Shown piece after piece: positions 11,865 through 22,400 of a stretch of DNA of 64,000 nt; position 1 is the first letter of the stretch; the number at the start of each line of letters is the position of its first letter. The stretch comes from Thiomicrorhabdus chilensis DSM 12352. Lineage in GTDB: Bacteria > Pseudomonadota > Gammaproteobacteria > Thiomicrospirales > Thiomicrospiraceae. Both the position numbers and the translations under genes were made by a program. Location of the stretch: contig NZ_KI519609.1 of NCBI RefSeq assembly GCF_000483485.1, positions 104,006 through 168,005 on the forward strand. The letters are read 5' to 3'. Below the pieces are notes generated by a model, which did not search any database, had not been told where the DNA came from, and saw only the letters and a list, made by a program, of their open reading frames with translations.

Positions 11865-12248
11865 TTATCCGAACATCCAGCTGGTCGGTTCCGGCATGGG
11901 TTCTTGTTTGCCCAAATACTTGAAGCCTTTAACGCAGCGAATGATCAACCAGACGACAGTAAAAAACAGAATCAGCCAGCCGATGACGATAAAGGTCAAG
12001 AGTACGCCAATGAAACCGTAAAGCAGACCGATCCAGAAGGTGCGGATTTGGAACTGGTAGTGCGACTCCAGGAAGTCCGCTCCGTCGGATTTGTTGATAT
12101 AGGCCATGATGACGCCCACTAAAGCGGCAAAAGGCACAATCAGGTTGGCCAGATAGAGTGCGTAGATGATGGTCGGTAAAGTGGTGGAGACGGGTGGTGT
12201 TTGTGTTTTTTGAGCGGTTTCGGAAGGAGTGTTTGCGGTGTCAGACAT
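11865..12248 (-). CDS. DUF4870 family small membrane protein
   Basis: Function unknown. 127 residues with a polar Thr/Pro-rich N-terminus (1-25) and three or four membrane segments: LPTIIYALYLANLIVPFAALVGVI, FWIGLLYGFIGVLLTFIV and IGWLILFFTVVWLII. The HYQFQIRTFWIG segment and the RCVKGF end match the DUF4870 / COG3671 family. The second of two in-frame ATGs (12248) is preferred because AGAGG is six bases upstream of it. It lies downstream of recF on the same strand. Confidence 0.7.
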   Translation of the reverse strand: MSDTANTPSETAQKTQTPPVSTTLPTIIYALYLANLIVPFAALVGVIMAYINKSDGADFLESHYQFQIRTFWIGLLYGFIGVLLTFIVIGWLILFFTVVWLIIRCVKGFKYLGKQEPMPEPTSWMFG

Positions 12249-12361
12249 AGGCATCCTCTGAGAGTTCTGTTAAAAGGTCATTTGATTATAAAAGAAGTGG
12301 CAGAGAAACTAGATAAAAATACTTAATCAGATGGGCTTTCGATTTTATGAAGCGACTTGAC

Positions 12362-12381
12362 CAGGCCTGCCGGTTTTCAAT
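12362..12381 (+). repeat. CAGGCCTG dispersed element at the recF stop
   Basis: CAGGCCTG plus tail CCGGTTTTCAAT. The recF stop codon (12377-12379, minus strand) lies in the tail. Confidence 0.65.
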
Positions 12382-13489
12382 TGGAAGTTTCTGGTTTTTG
12401 AAGAATCGGGTTTCCTGCTTGGATATGCCATATTTGGGTGGTTTCGGGTGCCAAAATGGGAATCAGGGATTCGCTGGTGCTGGTAATTAGATGTTGGATA
12501 TTGAGGATTTGCAGCAACTCCAACAGTTTTAGGCGGTGGGTTTCGTCGAGCTCGGCGGGTAAATCGTCAATCAGCATGATCACAGGTTCGTTCACCACTT
12601 TCTCGTGCAGGCTGGCTTGTGCCAGCAGCAGCGCACAAACGAACAATTTCTGTTGACCGCGCGACAGGGTGTTGATCGCTTCCAATCCTCCGAACTTGAA
12701 GCGGATATCGGCACGGTGGGCACCATGCTGAGTGTGTCCCAACTGCACATCTTTGGCAAAGTTCTGCGTCATCAAGTCCAACAGGTTAGGCGTGTTTTTG
12801 GGCCAGCCGGAACGGTATTGGCACACTACTTCTTCTTCGATTTCAGGCATTAAAGCCTGACAGAAGGTCAGCAGATAGGGGGTTAAGGCCTCAAGGTAGG
12901 CTTGACGAATGGCATCGATTTTAAGGGCGATCTCAACCAGTTGCGGATCCCATAACTGGATCTGTTCTCTGGGAAGACGTCTTTTCAAGGCGTGATTGCG
13001 CTGTTTAAGGATGCGCTGATGTTGCCGCCAAAGTTGGATGAACTCTTGGCTTTGGTAAAAACAGCCCCAATCCATGAATTGGCGGCGTGCTTTGGGGCCC
13101 TCTTCCAGCAGACGGTGGCTTTCCGGTGTCAGCAGTTGAACCGGCAGCAGTTCGGCAATGTGGATTTGTCCTTTGGCGGTTTCGCCGTCAATGCGCAAGG
13201 TGGTTTGAACCGCGCTTTTTTGCATGCCCAGGCGATGGCTTTTTAAGGCATCATGGCTGGAGACCACCTCGCAGAATAGGGTGCTTTCGTTCTGATGGTG
13301 TTGAATCAGGTGTTGGGTTTTGCTGGTGCGGAACGATCGCCCGGTGGCCAGCAGCCAAATGGCTTCAATGAGCGAGGTTTTGCCAGCGGCATTGTCGCCA
13401 ACAAACAGGTTGAGGCCGGAGCTGAGGCTACATTGTGCTTGGCTGCAGTTGCGGAAATTCTGCAGATTAAATTGACGAATTTGGGTCAC
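12377..13489 (-). CDS. recF: DNA recombination/repair protein RecF
   Basis: SMC-like ATPase that loads RecA at single-strand gaps with RecOR. Walker A is GDNAAGKTS near residue 31; the ABC signature LSRGQQKLFVCAL and the Walker B-like IMLIDDLPAELDE lie near 280-315. At 370 residues it has normal length. It follows fieF by about 10 bp and is two genes after dnaN, so it belongs to the dnaA-dnaN-fieF-recF run. Confidence 0.95.
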   Translation of the reverse strand: MTQIRQFNLQNFRNCSQAQCSLSSGLNLFVGDNAAGKTSLIEAIWLLATGRSFRTSKTQHLIQHHQNESTLFCEVVSSHDALKSHRLGMQKSAVQTTLRIDGETAKGQIHIAELLPVQLLTPESHRLLEEGPKARRQFMDWGCFYQSQEFIQLWRQHQRILKQRNHALKRRLPREQIQLWDPQLVEIALKIDAIRQAYLEALTPYLLTFCQALMPEIEEEVVCQYRSGWPKNTPNLLDLMTQNFAKDVQLGHTQHGAHRADIRFKFGGLEAINTLSRGQQKLFVCALLLAQASLHEKVVNEPVIMLIDDLPAELDETHRLKLLELLQILNIQHLITSTSESLIPILAPETTQIWHIQAGNPILQKPETSN

Positions 13490-13499
13490 GGTTTTGCCA

Positions 13500-14396
13500 T
13501 TATGCTTTGCCCCAGGTGTGGTGTTCCGGATCGTTCTTCAAGCTCACCGGCTCCTGGTGGATCATTACGTCAATATTTTCAAAGGCGTTTTGCAAAGCCT
13601 GTGTGACCTCTTCAGCAATCTGGTGACTTTGTTTGAGGGTCAGGTCGTCGTCTAACTCCAAATCCAATTGTACAAAAAAGTTGGGGCCCGACTGATAGCT
13701 GCGCAAATCGTTGAATCCCCGGACATTGGGTGTGCCGAGAATGATCTGTTGAATCTGCTGGCGGATCTCATTGGGCAGTTCACGGTCCAGCAACTGGTTG
13801 CCGGCCTCTTTGGCAATGTGAATGGCGCTGTAGAGGATCCATAAGGCAATGCCCAGTGCTAGTAGCGGATCGAGCCATTGAATGTGGCTTAACCATAAGC
13901 TCAAAATAACCAATAGGTTGGCCAAGACATCGCTGACATAATGCAGTGAATCCGCCTTGATGGCACTGGATTGGGTTTGGCTGATCACATAGCGTTGAAA
14001 ACTGATCAAAAGCAACGTCAGAATCAATGATATCAGCATGAAGATTAAACCGGTTTGGGGCGATTGCAGTGGCTGTGGGATGAAGATCCGGTCGATCGAA
14101 TAGAGCAACAGATAACCGGCCGAACCCGCGATGAAGACACTCTGCGCCAAGGAAGCCAAGGGCTCTGCCTTGCCGTGTCCAAATCGGTGTTCTTTATCTG
14201 CCGGAGTTTGCGCAATGTGAACCGCCACGGCGATCATGACCGAAGCAGCGATATCCAAAGTGGAATCGAGCAGCGAAGCCAGAATACTGACCGAATCGGT
14301 TTGCCACCAGGCCACGACTTTGATGAGCACCAGAGTCACCGCGACGGCAACCGATGTGTATGTTGCGATGCGAACGAGTTGTGCTGGATTCATCAT
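13500..14396 (-). CDS. Cation diffusion facilitator, FieF-like
   Basis: Proton-coupled divalent metal exporter (Zn, Fe, Cd in the family). It has six membrane segments; the metal site is formed by DSTLD in TM2 and the HYVSD (HxxxD) motif in TM5. The HRFGHGKAEPLASL loop between TM2 and TM3 is typical of FieF. The C-terminal cytoplasmic domain begins near 210. Its position between dnaN and recF, 10 bp from recF, is unusual because dnaN-recF are normally adjacent; it would be expressed with replication genes. Confidence 0.9.
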   Translation of the reverse strand: MMNPAQLVRIATYTSVAVAVTLVLIKVVAWWQTDSVSILASLLDSTLDIAASVMIAVAVHIAQTPADKEHRFGHGKAEPLASLAQSVFIAGSAGYLLLYSIDRIFIPQPLQSPQTGLIFMLISLILTLLLISFQRYVISQTQSSAIKADSLHYVSDVLANLLVILSLWLSHIQWLDPLLALGIALWILYSAIHIAKEAGNQLLDRELPNEIRQQIQQIILGTPNVRGFNDLRSYQSGPNFFVQLDLELDDDLTLKQSHQIAEEVTQALQNAFENIDVMIHQEPVSLKNDPEHHTWGKA

Positions 14397-14542
14397 GCGC
14401 TAACCCCGAGAAGGTATTTGAATAATGGCTGTTTTGTTTGCAAGCCGACTAAAGCTCGTATGGCTTGGGATGGGCTTGTTGAGTTGAACCCCGGCCAATC
14501 CATCAAGATGATGCGGTTCAAGCCGGGTTAAAAGGAAAAGGC

Positions 14543-15652
14543 CTAGAGGCGCATCGGCATAATCACGTGTTGACAGTGGCACACGTCAGAATGCGATTCG
14601 ATCAAGCTGCTGCTGTTAGAGTCTTTTAGTTGAATGGTCACACAGTCTTCCTGCATAGAGTTCAAGACGTCCAGAATGTAACTGACGTTAAAACCGATTT
14701 CCATGTCCGGCCCGTTGTAGTCAATCGCCATGTCTTCATGGGATTCGTCCTGTTCGCTGTTGGAAGCGTTGACCGCCAGCAGGTTGTTGGCCAGGATGAA
14801 ACGAATGCCTTTGAATTTGTCGTTGGACAGAATCGACGCACGCTGCAACAGGTTGCGCAACAGTTCGCGGTCGGTTTGCACTGTCTGGTCATTGTGTTGT
14901 GGAATCACTCGACGGTAATCCGGGAAGCGACCGTCCACCAGTTTACAGGTGAATACAGTCTCTTCAAACTGCACCGTCAGATAGTTTTTCGCCAAAGAGA
15001 ATTGAATCAGAGAATCGTCGTCGCCGATCAGTTTGGACAGCTCCAACACCCCTTTACGCGGCAGAATCGCCTGTGTGGGTTCCAGGCCGTCCATCGCCAA
15101 TTCGGTTGTACAGGTCGACAGGCGGTGTCCGTCGGTGGCCACTACGCGCAACGACTGGTTGTTGATGTCGAACAGCATGCCGTTGAGGTAAAAGCGTACG
15201 TCCTGACTGGCCATGGCAAAACTCGAATGCTGGATCAATTGTTTTAATTGGTGTTGTGACATTGAGAAAGACAGTTCGGCCTGGGTCAGGTCGATGGTCG
15301 GGAAATCGTCAGCCGGCAAGGTCGAGAGCTTAAAGCGTGAACGTCCGGCGGACAAGATACAGCGGGTCTCTTCAAAATCCAGAATAATGGTCAGGCCGTC
15401 CGGTAATGAGCGCACGATGTTAATCAGTTTGATGGCCGGAAGGGTGATGGCAAACTGTTCGACTTCGGAACTTTCCAGTTCGGTTTGCGCTCGAGTCTCG
15501 ATTTCAAGATCGGAAGCGGTGACGGTTAAGGTGTTTTGAAACACCTGGAACAAGACGTTCCCCAAAATCGGCATGGTTTGACGCTTTTCTACGACACCGC
15601 CTACGGTTTGCAATACTTTTAGCAGGTTTTCACGAGAAAGACTGATTTTCAT
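14543..15652 (-). CDS. dnaN: DNA polymerase III beta sliding clamp
   Basis: Processivity clamp of the replicative polymerase. The ATG at 15652 gives 369 residues beginning MKISLSRENLLKVLQ, aligning with E. coli DnaN; a GTG at 15661 would add three residues. TMPILGNVLF, GLEPTQAILPRKG and the C-terminal HVIMPMRL, where the hydrophobic cleft ends, are characteristic. It lies 29 bp downstream of dnaA and probably shares its transcript. Confidence 0.97.
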   Translation of the reverse strand: MKISLSRENLLKVLQTVGGVVEKRQTMPILGNVLFQVFQNTLTVTASDLEIETRAQTELESSEVEQFAITLPAIKLINIVRSLPDGLTIILDFEETRCILSAGRSRFKLSTLPADDFPTIDLTQAELSFSMSQHQLKQLIQHSSFAMASQDVRFYLNGMLFDINNQSLRVVATDGHRLSTCTTELAMDGLEPTQAILPRKGVLELSKLIGDDDSLIQFSLAKNYLTVQFEETVFTCKLVDGRFPDYRRVIPQHNDQTVQTDRELLRNLLQRASILSNDKFKGIRFILANNLLAVNASNSEQDESHEDMAIDYNGPDMEIGFNVSYILDVLNSMQEDCVTIQLKDSNSSSLIESHSDVCHCQHVIMPMRL

Positions 15653-15681
15653 CTTAAGCACTCTTTACGTTAAAGTTGAAT

Positions 15682-17088
15682 TTAGTTGGTAATGATTCGA
15701 ATTAAGCTGTTGAAGTCCTCATCCATGCGGTGATCGCTTTCACGCAGTTCTTTGATCTTACGCACAGCATGCAGGACGGTGGTGTGATCGCGCCCGCCAA
15801 ATGCATCGCCGATTTCCGGCAAGCTATGGTTGGTCAGCTCTTTGGCAATAGCCATGGCCAACTGTCTTGGGCGGGCGATGTTCCGTGAACGTCGTTTGGA
15901 TAAAATGTCCGCTACACGGATTTTATAATAGTCCGCCACGGTTTTTTGAATGTTTTCCAGGGTGACCATTTTTTGTTGCAAAGCCAACAAATCCTTAAGC
16001 GCCTCTTTCACCACTTCAACGGTCAGTGATTGTTGGGTGAACTGCGCGAAAGCACCGACTCGTTTCAATGCCCCTTCCAAGTCACGGACATTGCCGCGCA
16101 AACGTTTGGCGATGAAAAATGCGACTTCATCCGGTAGAATAAAACCGAACTCGGAGGCTTTTTTCAACAGGATGGCGACACGCATCTCAAATTCCGGCGG
16201 CTCCACTGCAATGGTCAGTCCCCAGCCGAAGCGCGATTTCAATCGGTCTTCCAGGCCGTCCACCTCTTTGGGGAAGCGGTCACTGGTCAAAATCACCTGT
16301 TTGTTACCTTCCAATAAGGTGTTGAAGGTATGGAAAAACTCTTCCTGAGACTGTTCCTTGTTGGCGAAAAATTGAATGTCATCGATCAGTAAAGCATCCA
16401 AAGAGCGGTAAAAACGTTTGAACTCGTCTATTTTATTGTGGCGCAGAGCGTTGACCATGTCGGCCACGAAGCGTTCGGAGTGTAGATAGACAACACGCGC
16501 ATTCGGGTTGTCCTTCATCATCTGGTTACCGATGGCGTGCATCAAGTGGGTTTTACCCAGACCGACGCCACCATAAATGAAAAACGGATTGTAGGCGCCT
16601 CCAGGGTTTTCTGATACCTGGCGAGCCGCCGCCGCGGCTAGTTGGTTGGCCTTACCTTCAACAAAGGTATCAAACGTGAAATTGCCGTTTAGGCCATGTT
16701 TGATTGAGTTTTTGCTGGTTTTGCCTGTGGCCTGAGACGCCGCCGTGTTTTTGGGTTGGCTTTGGTCTTTAGGCTGTGTCTCTTTGTTTTTTTTGACTTG
16801 CAAAGGTTGAGGAATGGTCGGTTCATCGGCTTCAATGGTTTCGATTGCGTAATCGCCGATTTCCAGTTTTACATCCGGTGTATTGATTGGCGCGGCAATC
16901 GCCACCGCTTGACGGATATTGTCCATCAGTTTTTTGTTTACCCAATCTAAAATGAAAGACGAAGGTGCCAATAAACGAATCACTGCATCTTCTTCAATGG
17001 CTTGCAGTGGACGAATCCAGGTATGGAATTGTTGATCGTTTAAATCATTTTCTAAATGCTTAAGGCTTTGAGCCCATAATGATGACAA
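15682..17088 (-). CDS. dnaA: Chromosomal replication initiator DnaA
   Basis: AAA+ ATPase that opens oriC. Domain I (1-90) contains WIRPLQAI; domain II is a polar linker (about 95-130); domain III has Walker [10 protein letters not shown] and Walker B LLIDDIQF; domain IV ends with the DNA-binding signature [15 protein letters not shown]. The start is a TTG at 17088 with AAAGGA about eight bases upstream. 468 residues is normal length. The DnaA boxes of the putative oriC begin less than 200 bp upstream. Confidence 0.97.
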   Translation of the reverse strand: MSSLWAQSLKHLENDLNDQQFHTWIRPLQAIEEDAVIRLLAPSSFILDWVNKKLMDNIRQAVAIAAPINTPDVKLEIGDYAIETIEADEPTIPQPLQVKKNKETQPKDQSQPKNTAASQATGKTSKNSIKHGLNGNFTFDTFVEGKANQLAAAAARQVSENPGGAYNPFFIYGGVGLGKTHLMHAIGNQMMKDNPNARVVYLHSERFVADMVNALRHNKIDEFKRFYRSLDALLIDDIQFFANKEQSQEEFFHTFNTLLEGNKQVILTSDRFPKEVDGLEDRLKSRFGWGLTIAVEPPEFEMRVAILLKKASEFGFILPDEVAFFIAKRLRGNVRDLEGALKRVGAFAQFTQQSLTVEVVKEALKDLLALQQKMVTLENIQKTVADYYKIRVADILSKRRSRNIARPRQLAMAIAKELTNHSLPEIGDAFGGRDHTTVLHAVRKIKELRESDHRMDEDFNSLIRIITN

Positions 17089-17404
17089 AAGCGTATCCTT
17101 TCTTCTTTGTTGTAAACAAAAAACTGAAACAAGTCATCCCTCGTAAGTCACGCTAAGAAAGTATGGACAAAGGGGGAATTTGTTTAAATTCAACCCGGCT
17201 AACGGGATTTGAAATTACTCAAACAAGTATACCTGTGAATAACTTTAATTCATAGCCCGTTTCTGTGGATAAGTTTGGGGATAGTGCTAGTGGATAACTA
17301 AATTTTTTTATAGGTTAACATTCTGTTTTTATGATGTTTTTTACACTTATTCAAATTTGGCAAAAATTCATTTTAAATGCCGCTAAATAGAAGTATATGG
17401 CATT
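17089..17404. other. oriC: Putative chromosomal replication origin, oriC
   Basis: 316 bp without a gene, next to dnaA. It contains a perfect DnaA box (TGTGGATAA, 17264-17272), a one-mismatch box (TGTGAATAA, 17234-17242) and AGTGGATAA (17289-17297), all in the same orientation. These are followed by an AT-rich tract (17299-17400) suited to unwinding. The boxes plus adjacent AT-rich DNA beside dnaA, with three parS sites around, are the basis for the call. Exact limits are not known. Confidence 0.75.
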
Positions 17405-18208
17405 TTATGTGAAAAACAGCATTTTGCTGGCCAGAATCAGTAAAAACACGCCAAACACTCGTTTTAAGGTTTTGACCGGAAGTTGGTGCGCCAGTCGTGC
17501 GCCAAGCGGTGCGGTGAATACACTGGCCAAAACAATGCCGGCAAAGGCGGGCCAATAGATGTATCCGGTTGAGTAGGCGGGTAAATTTTGGGCCTCTATG
17601 CCGCCCAGTATGAAGCCGATGGAACCCGCCAGTGCCACGGGCAGACTGACCGCCGCCGAAGTGGCGATGGCTTGATGCATGGAAACATTGTTCCACACCA
17701 GGTAGGGAGTTGTCAGGGTGCCTCCGCCAATGCCGACCAAGGAAGCGAGGCTGCCAATCAGCCCGCCCGCCAGAGTGTTTCCAGGCAGACCTGGCAGTTC
17801 ACGCTGAGGATTGGGTTTGAACGCCAGCAGCATATTGATCGCAATCAGCACTTCCAGTATGCCAAAAATCATTCCCAGAACGGAGGATGAAAAAAACTGT
17901 GAACTCCAACCGCCAAAGAAGGCCCCTAAAAGAACGCCCAGCACCAGAAGTTTGACGATATCCCAGCGAACCGCCCCATGGCCGTGATGGGCTTTGACGG
18001 AAGAGAGCGAGGTGATGAGGATCGTCGCTAAAGAGGTTCCGATGGCCAGGTGAACGATATGCTCGGTGTCTAAAAAATAGACAAAAGCCGTGGTCAGGAC
18101 CGGAACGATGATAAGACCCCCGCCAATTCCTAACAGGCCTGCCGCAAAGCCAACAAAGGCACCGGTCAACAGGTAAACCGGAAGTTCATAAAGGAGCTGT
18201 TCAAACAT
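17405..18208 (-). CDS. TauE/SafE family sulfite/organosulfur exporter-like membrane protein
   Basis: Predicted eight-segment membrane transporter of the TauE/SafE (DUF81) family. The paired glycine-rich repeats GFAAGLLGIGGGLIIVPVL (about 20-38) and IGSLASLVGIGGGTLTTPYLV (about 150-170) mark the inverted duplication of this family. Members export sulfite or sulfonates in some bacteria; the substrate here is unknown, although a sulfur role would suit a sulfur oxidiser. It lies on the far side of oriC from dnaA. A CAGGCCTG lies within (18134). Confidence 0.85.
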   Translation of the reverse strand: MFEQLLYELPVYLLTGAFVGFAAGLLGIGGGLIIVPVLTTAFVYFLDTEHIVHLAIGTSLATILITSLSSVKAHHGHGAVRWDIVKLLVLGVLLGAFFGGWSSQFFSSSVLGMIFGILEVLIAINMLLAFKPNPQRELPGLPGNTLAGGLIGSLASLVGIGGGTLTTPYLVWNNVSMHQAIATSAAVSLPVALAGSIGFILGGIEAQNLPAYSTGYIYWPAFAGIVLASVFTAPLGARLAHQLPVKTLKRVFGVFLLILASKMLFFT

Positions 18209-18439
18209 GGGTTCTTCTGGGAGGTTAAAGATTGAAATGCCATTATAACGACAGGAATATTGTGAGTGGGGTGAAAATGCCTATTGTCATGATGTCTTAA
18301 TCTTCATGGCTAATAAAAGTGTGAAGTTTCAAACCAGCGTTTGTTTTATAATCGTACAATCACTTATTCAATTAATGATCTCTCCTTTAATGGATCGCCT
18401 TGCCTAAAAGGCAGGTTTAAAACCACAGGCTGAATTTTT

Positions 18440-19480
18440 ATGCGTTTTTTTGCTCTATTGCTCGTTTCGGCGATTTTAATGGCTCCTACGGTTCAGGCGG
18501 TTCAGGCCGACTCGAGCTCAGTGCCGGTCAGTGTGGTGCCGATAAAAAAAGTGACCCACCAGACTTGGCAGTTGACCGGTCAGGTGGTGTCGCGTTTCAC
18601 TTTGCCGTTGAGTGTAAGGGTGCAAGGGCAGGTTGCCGAGCGTTTGGTCGAGTTGGGTGACCGGGTCCAGGTTGGCCAATCTTTGCTACGATTGGATCAG
18701 ACGGATTTGCGACTTGAAGTCGCCCGAAGCGAAGCCAGTTTAAAGTCGGCTCAAGCGGAAACATTGAATGCGGAGCGTGAACGCAAGCGATTAAGCAAAC
18801 TTTATGCAGACAAGTTGGTGAGTTTGCAGGAATTGCAACGTGCCGAAACGTTTGAGTCGGCAAGTCGTCAAACCTTGATTGCAGCCGAAGCGACGCTGAA
18901 ATTGGCCAAGAACCAACTGACCTACAGTAATTTAATGTCACCTGAATCGGGCCGAATCAGTGCGGTTGAGGTCGAGGTCGGACAGGTGGTGAGTCCGGGA
19001 CAGACACTTTTTCAATTGGCATCGGGTGATCCGGAAGTAGCGGTTTTGCTGCCTTCCGCCCGCCTTCAGGGGGCACTTGACGTGGCACGGGTAGAAGGAG
19101 TGGATCAACCCGGTTTGTGTGACGCCAGATTGCGAGCCAAAAGCCCGGTTAATCAGACCGGAAGTTTGCAATACCAAGCGTATTATCGTTTGTTGAATTG
19201 CAGCAAGATTTTGCCTTTGGGGGCGACGGTTCAGGTGCAGTTTGAGAACACTGCCGAGCCGGGTTTGAAAAAGGTGCCGCTGTCCTCGATATTTAATAAA
19301 GGTGAACAGAGTTTCGTGTGGCAGGTGCTTGACCAAACGGTCTCTGCAAAGCCCGTACAGGTGTTTCGATTGGATAGCCGTTATGCCTATATCACCAGTG
19401 AATTGCCAGAAGATTCTCTGGTGGTCGCCCAAGGGGTGCATGTGCTGGTTGAAGGTCAGGCGGTGAGACTTAGACCATGA
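18440..19480 (+). CDS. RND efflux periplasmic adaptor (HlyD/MFP family)
   Basis: Periplasmic adaptor linking an RND pump to an outer-membrane channel. Signal peptide at 1-23 (MRFFALLLVSAILMAPTVQA). The lipoyl halves flank a helical hairpin: QVAERLVELGDRVQVGQSL near 70 and SAVEVEVGQVVSPGQTL near 175, with about 80 residues of coiled coil between them. 346 residues. It overlaps the pump gene by four bases (ATGA), so they are translationally coupled. No outer-membrane channel is encoded next to it. Confidence 0.9.
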   Translation: MRFFALLLVSAILMAPTVQAVQADSSSVPVSVVPIKKVTHQTWQLTGQVVSRFTLPLSVRVQGQVAERLVELGDRVQVGQSLLRLDQTDLRLEVARSEASLKSAQAETLNAERERKRLSKLYADKLVSLQELQRAETFESASRQTLIAAEATLKLAKNQLTYSNLMSPESGRISAVEVEVGQVVSPGQTLFQLASGDPEVAVLLPSARLQGALDVARVEGVDQPGLCDARLRAKSPVNQTGSLQYQAYYRLLNCSKILPLGATVQVQFENTAEPGLKKVPLSSIFNKGEQSFVWQVLDQTVSAKPVQVFRLDSRYAYITSELPEDSLVVAQGVHVLVEGQAVRLRP

Positions 19481-22400
19481 TGCAGCGCTTCAATCTTTCG
19501 CAGTTGGCGGTCAGGCATCAGGCACTGACCCTCTATTTTCTTCTGCTCGCTTTATTGGTGGGATCGGTTTCCTTCATTAATTTGGGGCGTGCCGAAGACC
19601 CTAACTTCACCATTAAGGTTATGGTGGTTTCCGCCCAGTGGCCGGGCGCGACGGCTGAGCAGATGCAGAATCAGGTGGCGGATCCACTGGAAAAACGCTT
19701 GCAGGAAGTGGAGTATTTCGATTTTGTCGATACCACGTCGCGCCCGGGCCAGGTGGAGATGTTGATCACCTTCAAGGATTCGACGCCACCGGAGAAGATT
19801 CAAGATCAGTTTTATGAAGTGCGCAAACGCATGCTGGATATGCAGGGCACTTTGCCGGCCGGGGTTCATGGTCCTTTTGTGAATGATGATTTTTCGGATG
19901 TGTATTTTACCCTCTACTCCCTAACACAGGGAAAACTCAGCTATGCCGATTGGCTTGAAAAAGCCGAACAGACCCGTAATGCTCTGTTGGCTATTGATGG
20001 GGTTCAAAAGGTGAATCTGCTCGGAGAGCAGGATCAGCAGATTCAGATCGAATTCAATGCGGCCAAATTGGCGCAACTCGGCTTGACGAAAAACCAGATT
20101 TTACAGAATCTTTCGTTTTATCAGACGGTGACACCGGCTGGGTTTGTGGAAACTCAGGGGGCGAGGGTGTATTTGCGCAACCTGTCCGAATTCGAAACGG
20201 TGGAGCAGATTCGACAAATGCCCATTGCCGCAGATGGCCAGTTGCTGCACCTGGGTGATTTAGCCGAAGTCTCGCGCGGTTTTGTCTCGCCGAGTTCCTT
20301 TAAAATCCGCAACCAAGGTCAGGAAACCCTGCTGTTGGGGGTGATTATGCAGGCGGGGGAAAACGGTTTGGCGTTGTCCGATCGCTTATCGGCTTTCTCA
20401 AACGACTGGCAGTCGCGTTTGCCTGAAGGGGTGGCTTTGCAGAAGGTGACCAATCAAGGTGATGCCATTGCCTTGGCGGTGAATACCTTTCAGCTCAAGT
20501 TTTTGATTGCCGTATTGGTGGTGATGGCGGTCAGTTTCATCGCTTTGGGCTGGCGTGCCGGCATAGTGGTGGCACTGGCGATTCCTTTGACCTTGGCGCT
20601 GACGTTTTTTTTGATGCAGTTGACCGGTAAAAACCTGGATCGTATTACATTGGGGGCATTGATTCTGGCGCTGGGGCTGTTAGTGGACGATGCCATTATC
20701 GCCATTGAAATGATGCTGGTGAAGATGGAAGAGGGCTTGGAGCGAAGCAAAGCGGCGGCTTATGCGTGGCAAGTCACCGCCTCGCCGATGCTATTTGGAA
20801 CCCTGGTCACGGTAGTGGGTTTTGTTCCCATCGGCTTTGCGGCCTCTAACGTTGGGGAATACGCCGGAAATATTTTTTGGATTTTGGCCTTTGCTTTGCT
20901 GATTTCCTGGCTGGTGGCGGTGACTTTTACTCCGTATTTGGGTTATAAGCTGTTGCCGCAACCCAAAGTCAGCCATCATGCCGACGAAGTGCCCGAAAAT
21001 CGGTTCACCCGAAAACTGGCAGGCCTGGTGCGGTTTTGCGTGCAGCAGCGTAAAACCGTAGTGTTGCTCACCCTGGGATTGTTTGTGTTGGCGGCCATCG
21101 GCATGGGCAAACTGGTGGAAAAGCAGTTTTTCCCCAGCTCCGACCGTCCGGAATTGATGGTGGATATTTATCTGCCGGAAGGCAGCAGCCAGCAAGTGAC
21201 CGATGACTTGACGCATCGTCTTGAGGACTATGTGTCCCAACAGCCGGAAGTGAAAACCCTGACCAGTTATGTGGGGCAGGGGGCGCCGCGTTTTTTCTTG
21301 GCGTTGAACCCGGAATTGCCGAATCCGGCGTTTGCCAAGTTGATTATTGTCACCGAGGACGCCCAAGCCCGTGACCGCCTTAAAGAGCGATTGCAGGCCT
21401 ATTTGGCCGAGGGCCATGTCGACGCCGCCCGGGTCAGGGTCCATGCTTTGCTTTATGGGCCACCGGTGATTTGGCCGGTTTCCTTTCGAGTCATGGGGGA
21501 GGACATCGATCAGTTGCGTCAGGTCGGCGAGCAGGTGCGGCAGATTATGGCGGAAAACCCGCATATCCGTACCCCGCATCTTGAGTGGGGGGATCGGGCT
21601 CCGGTGATCAGTTTGAAATACGACTCTGATCGTTTGGCTCTGCTGGGCGTGTCGCCTTTGAGTCTTTCCAATCAATTGCAGCACGCCTTGCAGGGAAAAG
21701 ATGAGGCAGAGTTGCGTGAGAACGACCGCCGTATCCTGTTGACCAGTTACACCAGTCGTCAGGCCGAGGACTCTTTGGCACAGCTGGGTCTTTTGCCGAT
21801 TGAGACGACCAACGGCAACAAGCTTCCGCTAGAGCAGTTGGTTGAGCTTCAAGTGGGCTTTGAGGATCCGGTGCTTAAACGTCGTAATCGTCTGCCCTCC
21901 ATTAATGTCAATGCCGAGGTGAACGGGGCTCAGCCACCGGATGTGACCATGGCCATCTGGAAGCAATTGCAGCCATTGGTCAATGACCTGCCTCAGGGGG
22001 TTCGTATTGCGATTGCCGGATCGGTCGAAGAGTCTTCCAAAGCCGAGGGGTCGATCCAGAAGCTGATGCCGGTGATGTTGCTGTTGATGGTGACCTTGGT
22101 GATGCTGAATATGCAGAGTTTTCTGGGCACCTTCATGGTGTTGGTCACCGCGCCTTTGGGTCTGATTGGTGCCGTGGCGGCTCTGCTGCTGTTTTCACAG
22201 CCGTTCGGCTTTGTGGCGACACTTGGCCTGATCGGCCTGGCCGGAATTTTGATGCGCAACACCTTGATTTTGGTAGGGCAGATTGACGACAATCAGCGCC
22301 AGGGAATGGATCCGAAAAGCGCCTTGATTGACGCCACTTTACGCCGTGCCCGTCCGGTATTGTTGACCGCTTTGGCGGCGGTACTGGCGTTTATCCCTTT

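Noticed and set aside
14630..15247. 205-codon plus-strand ORF opposite dnaN
   Set aside because: Shadow of dnaN coding sequence; Val/Gln/His-biased translation typical of antisense frames.
20791..21684. 297-codon minus-strand ORF inside the RND permease gene
   Set aside because: Antisense to a clear RND pump; His/Gln/Arg-rich translation without domains.
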